Shown here: positions 56,541 to 64,000 of the stretch, piece after piece
Numbering within the stretch: position 1 is the stretch's first letter
Layout: every line of letters starts with the position of its first letter
The notes under the pieces: model-generated
Told to the model about the DNA's origin: nothing
The model's input: the letters and a program-made list of their open reading frames with translations, nothing else
Database searches by the model: none
Origin: Collybiopsis luxurians FD-317 M1
Taxonomy: Eukaryota > Basidiomycota > Agaricomycetes > Agaricales > Omphalotaceae
Direction of reading: 5' to 3'
NCBI GenBank assembly: GCA_000827265.1
Contig: KN834796.1
Location: forward strand, 257,046 to 321,045
Length of the DNA: 64,000 nucleotides
Translations under genes and position numbers: made by a program

Positions 56541-59443
56541 GACACATGAGCATAATGTGATGAAGTCGGTACGAAACTAGAGGGCGGGCGGGGCGCATTG
56601 GACAGGGACTCTGTGCGACGCCGAAGAACCATGAAAAGAACGAAGGGAAGGGTTAATCGAGCAGTCGGGAAGAACGAAATGAGCTAAAGGGAAAAAAAGG
56701 AAACATGAGAAGGAAATATCAATCCTAATATATGTGTGATGTACCCCGGCAAGAATCAAAACCGCTAGTAGTAGAATTTGTATATATTCATACATACGTA
56801 CGGAAGGCAAGTTAAGATGGCTTCCTTACAGCGGAAATTTTAGCGAACATGCATCCAAAGTCTCGGGTCGCTTAAAATCAAAAGCCATGTGGAAGAAGGA
56901 AGCTGATGGGAGTCCGGACGGTGAGAGAGTCACGGTTGCGTGAATCTGTCCGATGTCACCTGTTGTTTCGTAGATCTGAAGGCAACTCAACAACGAGAAA
57001 ACCTGTCAACAAATGTTTAGGGCTGACTTGCATACCTAAGGGGTGCTTTTCATCCTATGTATGTACTACATAAGATAAAAAGAATTCACAGCGATAACAG
57101 GTTTGAGCAGGTTCCTCATATGAGCGGTCATAGGGGAATACATTTCTCAGTCAGGGTCACATACAAAGCCTGGCAGATCCTAGCTGATTGAGTACTCGTC
57201 TCAGGGACTAAGAGCTACTAGATGACACTACATATATGATCAACACCAGGTGAGGTCGGATTTTTAGGCAACTCACAAAGAGCTCGCGAAATGGCCCATT
57301 GTTCGAGCTTGAATTCGGAATGGAACTCTTAGAATTCTAGTCCATAGGTGTAAACCCTTTTGAATCGAATCTTTGAATATGTTGTCGGGGAAGAGCAATC
57401 TGTACACATACCGGAATCACCGATTTCGACTTTCCTTCTGATGGAACTGATTTTCTATCACCACTGACATCGTCATTTTCGACGAATTAATCCCTTACTA
57501 CACTTCCCCAGCCTAACTTAGCCCTGCACTGTGCAGGACCTAGCAACGGCTAGGTTGATTTAAGTAACTAGGTAAGAAAGGGCAAGGAACTCTTACCTTG
57601 CTTCGACATCGGAGAGTGCGAATTGAAAGCCACAGACACGGATCATATGGACAATGGAACTTCGACTTCAGGATTAAGGCATCTGATACGGTGTAATAAC
57701 AAAGATAACCATTCTTGAGCGAAGGAAGACTGTGTACCTCAGAAGATCCGGTTACACTAAGTGATAAGGCTGTATGGGAAGAGGATGAAAGAAAACAGAA
57801 ACAAAGCACGTCGTGGACTAAACAAACCTTCGGGGTCCAGGAATTTCGTATACCCTAACCTTCATCACGAGGTTGTTCCTGCTGCCCTTCGTTCTCGCGA
57901 GATCTTCAGAGCGAGAACGATAAAAGCATACAACCTTCTCGGAGAATTTCGAGATCACGCCACCAAGGAAACCTACCAGAGAAGGTTAAAACGATACAGC
58001 CTAGACGGGTCAGGAGGACAGCCGGGTGGTGGAAGAGCCTGAGACGAAAAAGAGCCTGAGACGCGCATACCCCAGCTCGACGGAAAATTATTGGGATAGG
58101 CTTTGACCGCCAGGTATCTTTTCGAAGATAGCTTGGACTCGGAAGACTGAACCCAAAAAACGGCTCTCAATGTGGTCATTTGGCGGCATTTTGCGAATAG
58201 AGATTTAGCTACATAGGCTAATGGATCGAGAACAGAGAGTACACAGCTTGGCGAAATGAGCCCAAAATCAAGTGGATCGTTAGAGAGATCAATTCCAAGA
58301 GGCGCGGAAAGGCTGGCCCGTGCGCAGAATGACACGATCATGTGATACGCAACGCTCTGTGACAGTCACAACTTGCCTTCACCTCAGTAAGCGCCTTCAA
58401 AGTTCAAGACCTCTCGTTTCTTATTCCCAATGTTTTTTCTTCTGGGTAAACAAATCTGGAACTTTTGCTCAATTTCGGACCATGTACGTATGTACTCTCT
58501 TCGCGTCTTCACCCTTTCCACTTTCCGTCAAAAACTCATGTTCAGCAGACTTTAGCACTGTTGCAGCCTGAGGTTACGATACTCTCGTTAATTCTACACA
58601 GTTTTCTAAACTTCTTTGAATGTCATATCCCCGCTCCGCCGACTGATTGCCTTCCCGTCCTTGCTTATGAGTCATGAATACTGACTTTCGGGTTGTTCTC
58701 CGTCGACGTCTATTCCGAGTTTCATCCGTCGAGCGCATGTTCAACAGATCCGCCTTAGGCTAATTTTTGAGCGCGTTTATCACTCTAACTTCATCTCATG
58801 CGACTATGCGACTACGGAGAGAGGATACTCTGCATCGAAGGTTCAATGGGACTAAGTAACTTGGGATAGCACCGTGATGCAACGGGATTGATGGTCGTAC
58901 GCAAATCATGATTTTATCTGTATATTCTCTACCGAAGCAGTCGCTGTCTATTCGAACCCGCGGCAACAAAACATGTCTCATAGTGTCCGTAGCGTGATAG
59001 ACACTGATAGACATCGGGTATATAAAATAGACTCGATGTGTAAGTTGGTCCATCGTATCTCCTGCCCGTTCACCTTTGTTTTCGGTCCAATAGACCTTAC
59101 CGAGCTCGTAAACTTCGGGTATCATGGTCTCGGTAAAAAAGAGTATGTACTTTGGAGGTGTCCTTGTAATTCACGGCGATTGCTGACTTCTGTCCCTGCG
59201 CAGTCTTTTTTATACAACTTCAAACAAATTAACTAATCGGAATCCGAACGTGGCCGGCGCAAGGATCTAGCAATTCCATGAAATTGCCTTTCGAGTAAGC
59301 ACCAGACTCCAACCTCCGTCAGTGACGACTAGGTTACAGTCGAATGACGTCAAGATGGATCCTTCGCACAGTACAAATTACTTCGCTCAACATATCTCAG
59401 CTGAAACCAGTTCATCTACCCAACATCAACCTGCTCGCAAAGA
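56541..59443. other. Gene-poor spacer
   Basis: About 2.9 kb without a supported gene. A 93-codon plus frame at 57,761-58,042 is basic and has some protein-like character (VYPNLHHEVVPAALRSREIF, RARTIKAYNLLGEFRDHATK) but no recognised domain. A 122-codon minus frame at 57,973-58,341 overlaps it. Neither is claimed as a gene. Confidence 0.4.
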
Positions 59444-59989
59444 ATGTCACCTACAGTAACAGGAGTTTCCGGAACTCAATCTCCGCCCTTGGAAGCAACG
59501 GGAGAAGACAAGCCTATGGGCGCATCTTCCGTGGAGAGTGCACAAAGAGGTGACACAGTTGAAGCCGTCCCTGACAAAGAACAACGAAAACGTAAGTCCG
59601 TAAATATTTGACGTCCTCATTCAAGTACATACTCTCTTAATCCCCAATCTTTCGTTAATCTCGGCCTTTTTATCGCCTTTTTCTTTTTTCTTTTTTTTTT
59701 TTCGGCGGGTACCCTGTCAAAGATGCGACGTTGGCGGATCCCGCGGCTTATATTTCCCACTAACACATTAATTACTTGATAAATATATCTAACATACGTA
59801 TCGTTTCATAGAATATTTCGAACCTGTTGAGCAAGAGAACTCCGTACGTCTTTCTTCTTCATCCGCATCCTAGGCGCTAATGAGGTGATTTCCTTGTCTG
59901 TTTCTGATCAGAACTCCAAACAAAGGACAGCACCAAAGGGACATGCGATGGGGCAAAGTCTCGCTGACACCTTAGAGAAACAAACTTGA
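59444..59989 (+). CDS. Small hypothetical disordered protein, three exons
   Basis: Exons 59444-59591, 59812-59843 and 59912-59989; introns start GTAAGT and GTACGT and end CATAG and ATCAG. The spliced protein is about 85 residues: MSPTVTGVSGTQSPPLEATG, ...GDTVEAVPDKEQRKQYFEPV, EQENS|NSKQRTAPKGHAMGQS, ending LADTLEKQT. It is polar, Thr/Glu/Lys-rich and probably disordered. The join is supported by frame consistency over a 32-nt middle exon. No homologue recognised. An overlapping frame from an ATG at 59,354 (MDPSHSTNYFAQHISAETSS) ends at a stop just after the chosen start and may be an upstream ORF. Confidence 0.55.
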
Positions 59990-61592
59990 CAAGTTGCAGG
60001 GGCTTCGGGGTTGCGGGGCCGATGATGGGCGCTTCCAAGCTAAAGCCTTCTCGAACTGACTATACATACTAAGGGTCGGATCTTGAGGTGCATGAGGTGT
60101 TGGCAAATGATACGCGAGAGAGAAGAGTGATAGAAAATAGTTGTTAGAACCTGAAGCCGGGAAGGACGTCTTAGAAGGTACCAGGTCCCGTTAGCGAGGA
60201 GAACGGAAGTGGAGCGCTGTTCGTAGAATGTGCCGGAATGTTTTCGAGGAATATCAGAAGTAATGGACATGAAGGATTGCATATAACAGGTTTTTATTCA
60301 TTTCATGACAGTGATACTACGAGTATTGCCTGTTGAGTACTTAAAATGGGCCATCGGAATGAAATCTTTTTTCTCATCTAATTACGTTCCTTTCATATGA
60401 ATGCGTCCTTGTTAAGTGAGGAAACCGCATATTCTTCTTCCATATTTAATCATCTCCATGAAATCTCGACTTCGATGCCAGCTGGGTTTCATCTGGGTCT
60501 GCGAACCAATCATGAGTTTAATCGGACTCGCTGATGAGTTTCCAACAGCCTAGCCTCGCGCGAGAGTGTGGTGCTGCCAAACAGTGATTTTCCGTAAAAG
60601 AAGTAAAGTCAGTAAGCTTCAATGTGGAGAAGACCTTACAGTTACGGAAGCAGTGGCCGACTTCGAGATAAATGTTGTAGCTCAACTCTGGACAAACTAT
60701 CCCTCGATTTTTGGAGGACAATGTGAGCGCTAATGAAGCATTAAATAAATATCACTCACCGGAGGATACTTAATAGAAGTCTCTGCGTCGGAATCTCAGA
60801 TACCACTCACAAAGTCCATTTTCGATAAATCCGAATGGTCGCTCTTTACGTCCCTCCGCCCATTTGATATTCAAAGAATTAGAACAAGCGACAGATAAAT
60901 CAAATAAAGGTGGAGCTGCGAAGACCTGAACTTTCGAAGTAACTGACCAACAAGCATACCACAAAACTCTGAAATTTCAATCACATTCACTGGATACATC
61001 ATATGTGGTCATATAGCGGTCCACTTTGTGCTGTTCTCCTGTTTGGTACGGGACAAAATCGAGGAGGATGTCGACGGCGCTGTCAGAACTGGGTGGGACC
61101 AGAAGAGTTATACAACTGACATTTCCTTCCGATACACACCTTCTATACAATATTACCTACTTTACCTATAAGATAGCTTGGGTCTGATAAAGAATCTTTG
61201 TAAAGAAGAGACATGTTTTATATTTGTGCATGGTTCGGGGGGGAGCAGTGAATGACTGGAGAATCAGTAGGGTGCAAACCCAAAATAATTTTCCTTACAT
61301 GACATTGACTGCTGCCATCTTTCCATCTTACATCTTGATCATGTATTCTCTGTCAATCTTTCCAACAATGCTATCGAACTTATACTCTGTCTTATTCAGA
61401 TCAAGCTGCCTTGTATCTAAATATGTTACATCATTCAATAAGACGTGACAATGCCCCATCTTGATATATAAGTGCGTCCTTTCGATGTAGGTCCTCCATT
61501 TCCTGTGAGCTTTGGTCAAGAGGTTACTGAGTCAGGTTCATACTTTCCACCCAATCAGACTGTTGACGACATCGGATTTCGAGCTTTGCATT
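59990..61592. other. Spacer with possible relic on the minus strand
   Basis: Minus-strand stretches at ~61,130-60,960 (VPPSSDSAVDILLDFVPYQT) and 60,964-60,770 (KVQVFAAPPLFDLSVACSNS, IKWAEGRKERPFGFIENGLC) and 60,721-60,518 (RGIVCPELSYNIYLEVGHCF) look like exons of one gene, but the junctions need implausibly short introns. It may be a degraded gene of unknown family. A second relic-like frame lies at 60,040-60,282. Confidence 0.35.
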
Positions 61593-62908
61593 ATGGATGC
61601 AGATGATTTGGCAATTATTTTTGAACTGGGAGATGTCATGAACCATACCATTGCTGTATATATCACTATATCCATTCTTTTTGGTCAGTGAAAGTTGTTT
61701 TGCAATTGAGACAACTACTAATCACTATTCTGCAGGGTTGTACTTGGGAGCTTCAGGATTTGCCACTTACTTCATGATGTATAGGAACTTTCCTACTCCG
61801 CTGAAACGTTGAACTAATTTCGCTAATTGCATCTACCTATATAGACAGAGTAGACTTCGAAGCCGGCCCCGACAGATATCCCTTTCCATTCAACTTTGTC
61901 TCTCCACTATTACCACGTGCATCTGGCTGACTACATGTGCACAAGGACTCCTGGAACTTCGAATGATCCTAATTCAATCTAACAGTTATTCCTTGGAAGA
62001 AAGAACAGCAGTTTACCATGCAGCAAAAACTCCTGCCCTGCTATCTTTCATTTATAGCTTTTCTGGCCACCTCATTGTCAGTCATAATTATTGATATGTA
62101 TTCAAAAACTGCGGCGTTTTTGCTCACCCATTTTTCAGCTCTTAGCTGGAGACATGGTAGTGTTATGGAGAGCTTGGGTGGTATGGAATGGAAATGTATT
62201 TCTGCAATGGATCTTTATTATTTTTGCTATATCTAATGCAGGTGAGCAATTGATTACAGACCAAATCAAGTTTCCCTGGGTCATATCTACTCTATTTGCA
62301 TCATCCTGATTGCGACAGCATTAATTATTTTTTCCGCAATTGTTTGGGCACTTCCAATAGAGCCAAATGAAAGTTTCAGATCATCGTTCAAGTTCAATTT
62401 GTATATACTGTTCTCTCTCATATCAAATGCCCTGGCTACATCGGCAATTGCATATAAGTCCTGGTTGTAAGTATATATGTGTTAAAAAATCCCTGTAACT
62501 TGATACTCAGATGCATATTTCATATATGCTGCTCAAGGACAACAAATATTTTTGGCACAGAAAGCCAAAGTGAGACAGGAACAACCCAAGTACAGCAAGT
62601 GCTTTTGGTCATGGTGGAATCTGGGGTTATATTTTTTGCTGTTCAGGCAAGTATTGCATTTTTCGGGATAGTTTTTAAAGAAAAGAGCTGTTTATAACCC
62701 CCACTACCTTGGATGATAGGTAACATTTTTTACCTTAACAATCACAGCCCTTGCAGCCAACACTCAGTCTAATTTATTCCTATCATATGATCTCATTATT
62801 CAATATGTGGGACCTGTCATCCTAGTGAGTTGTATCTGGTCCATATCTATTCAAATCTTTTTGAACAGTGTATATGACAGCCATTTTATCCAACTACAGT
62901 TTTCATAG
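61593..62908 (+). CDS. Multi-pass membrane protein, basidiomycete-specific type
   Basis: Start at 61593 (MDADDLAIIFELGDVMNHTI). Several exons chain in frame: TIAVYITISILFGLYLGASG, FATYFMIQSRLRSRPRQISL, CLSTITTCIWLTTCAQGLLE, LAGDMVVLWRAWVVWNGNVF, WIFIIFAISNA, HIYSICIILIATALIIFSAI, NLYILFSLISNALATSAIAY, VQQVLLVMVESGVIFFAVQ, then after an intron with a GC donor (62,647-62,719) VTFFTLTITALAANTQSNLF, ending about 62,908. Seven hydrophobic segments and the GD-x-(I/V)-V-x-W-R-A-W motif match a family of 7-TM-like proteins abundant in mushrooms; function is unknown and receptor-like topology is inferred. The C-terminus looks short compared with what I recall of the family and may continue in another exon. 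Confidence 0.7.
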
Positions 62909-63560
62909 TGTCACATTTGATTGCAGGATCCAGCGAATGACATACCTACTAACGGCATGTAGATGTGGCTTGCAGTAGTTATGCCATTCAATCTAGACTC
63001 TAGAGACTCTGCTACCCGATTATTCATTACATAGAGACAGAGTTTATGGACATCTTGAGATACTTGTAAAGCAAGCGGTAGTGTGACCCGGGTCAGCCAG
63101 GTCAAGCCGGGTTCTGGGTCGGGTCGGGTCAAAATTTTGGAACCTGCGACCTGACTGCTTACCAAGCTATGTTTTAGGCCATACCTCAGGCTGAGAGATA
63201 TCAACCCTAAGCACACTTCCAAAGTGAAACTGAGATGTAGAGTCCTATAGCTAAAGTATATAGAGGTTATGATTGCTGAAAATGCCATTACATGATAGAC
63301 TTCATGTACTCAAAATATAGAAATTTTGTGCACAACATTTTGCTATTTTGAAAGTCCCAATTGGAAATTTCCCAAGGTTAGAAATATCTAGAGTTGTCTA
63401 AAATCATTCTTTGGTATGTTAAAATAATATTACAAATATATTTCTAATCAAAATAGTGTTCAGTGGACTCTAATCTCCCTCAGGGAGATTAGACTCCCTG
63501 ACCTCAAACATATTAGAGGTTATGGACTTGAGAATGAATTAGCTGAAGTGCACACAGCAC
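62909..63560. other. Spacer with GGGTC-rich repeat
   Basis: Positions ~63,083-63,160 carry GTGACCCGGGTCAGCCAGGTCAAGCCGGGTTCTGGGTCGGGTCGGGTC followed by AAAATTTTGG and a reverse-complement-like GACCTGAC. This looks like a piece of a dispersed GC-rich repeat. Positions ~63,467-63,505 contain an inverted repeat (TAATCTCCCTCAGGGAGATTA). No gene was recognised. Confidence 0.55.
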
Positions 63561-63918
63561 TAAGTTGATCACACAGATCAAAAGGGGGAAAAAGCGCCAC
63601 TAGATTGTTCGTGTATGTAGGTGGCTTTATATACAAGTACACAATGTTATACGTAGTCAACCATTGGCTGGATAAAAGATAGATGAGAACATGTAACTAA
63701 GTATCATGAGAACTAGTACACGAGAATGGGTATATGTGATAGGAATCATGAGAACTGAGATGTGATGGTGAGACAAAATATAAGTACACTACTACTAAAG
63801 ATAGAACAGTGTGAGATAGCAAGGGAACATAAATATAAGTATAGTACAACTACGAGAAAGTGTTCCATATATAGATGTATCCAATCGTACCTTGTGAATA
63901 CCTAATAATAATCCAATA
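63561..63918 (-). mobile_element. 3' LTR of a Ty1-copia retrotransposon
   Basis: The LTR starts (minus strand) TATTGGATTATTATTAGGTATTC, directly after a purine-rich tract AAGGGGAG that serves as the polypurine tract, and ends near 63,561. It is similar to the solo LTR at 33.06-33.40 kb. The terminal dinucleotides here are TA...TA instead of TG...CA, suggesting point decay. The element body lies to the right, beyond the window. Confidence 0.88.
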
Positions 63919-63920
63919 CT

Positions 63921-64000
63921 CCCCTTCAAACCTTTGTGAGTCCCATGGACGTAGCGAAGTGTTTGGCCTTTAGAGAAGGTAAGGCTTTGGTGAAGATATC
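63921..64000 (-). CDS. Ty1-copia Pol polyprotein, RNase H C-terminus (partial)
   Basis: Reading leftwards from the right edge, the frame gives DIFTKALPSLKAKHFATSMG, LTKV and a stop at ~63,927. The D-(I/V)-x-T-K-x-L motif is the standard end of the copia RNase H domain, and the stop lies immediately before the polypurine tract and LTR. Only the last ~25 residues are in the window; the intactness of the rest cannot be judged. Confidence 0.85.

Noticed and set aside
57761..58341. Overlapping basic plus-strand and minus-strand frames of 93 and 122 codons
   Set aside because: No start context, splice structure or motif supports either one.

Overview
This is nuclear DNA from a filamentous basidiomycete, most likely a mushroom-forming Agaricomycete. 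Nearly every gene is cut by several short introns of about 48-75 nt with GT(A/G)NGN donors. Several families are typical of that group: a KDZ transposase, a TET/JBP dioxygenase, an NB-ARC/TPR NLR-like receptor, RNase H1 hybrid-binding-like proteins and a Ty1-copia element. I do not assign a genus. Coordinates are inferred by eye from splice signals and reading frames, so exon edges are models. No CRISPR array or tRNA was recognised.

The window falls into three parts. (1) 1-26.9 kb is an accessory, transposon-associated region. Its minus-strand genes run TET/JBP dioxygenase (9604-11183), a protein with two chromo-like modules (7729-8816), an unknown protein (6601-7551), KDZ transposase (2351-6021) and a Gln/Pro-rich protein running off the left edge. 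Further on are two paralogous viroplasmin/RNase H1 N-terminal-like genes (12076-12694 and 19437-20249), a large protein with a WFxNH motif and 12-residue repeats (16105-18754), small orphan genes on both strands, and a second Gln/Pro-rich gene (25026-26860). The spacers upstream of several of these genes hold degenerate minisatellites built from related palindromic cores (TTTGTGG / CACCAAAGGTTTGTG / TTCACAATCACAAAAG).

(2) 26.9-41 kb is an AT-rich, repeat-rich stretch with one large NLR-like gene (33451-36675), a solo copia LTR, local duplications and gene relics. A ~36-bp repeat occurs in direct orientation at 27.37 and 37.0 kb, on either side of most of it.

(3) 41-57 kb is conserved housekeeping sequence: SPX-EXS phosphate transporter (SYG1/XPR1 type), an alpha/beta-barrel protein, C-14 sterol reductase ERG24, tRNA-splicing endonuclease subunit SEN2, vacuolar sorting protein VPS16 and an arrestin-like protein. 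From 57 kb to the right edge the sequence becomes sparse again, with a tiny gene, a multi-pass membrane protein and finally a Ty1-copia element (LTR plus pol 3' end) entering from the right.

The most interesting unit is the collinear cluster of KDZ transposase, unknown gene, chromo-like gene and TET/JBP. KDZ transposons and TET/JBP enzymes are known to be linked and co-expanded in mushrooms. Here the pair comes with an apparent chromatin-reader-like protein and with palindromic arrays in the upstream spacers, which suggests a mobile element carrying its own DNA-modification-linked machinery. That interpretation is inference.
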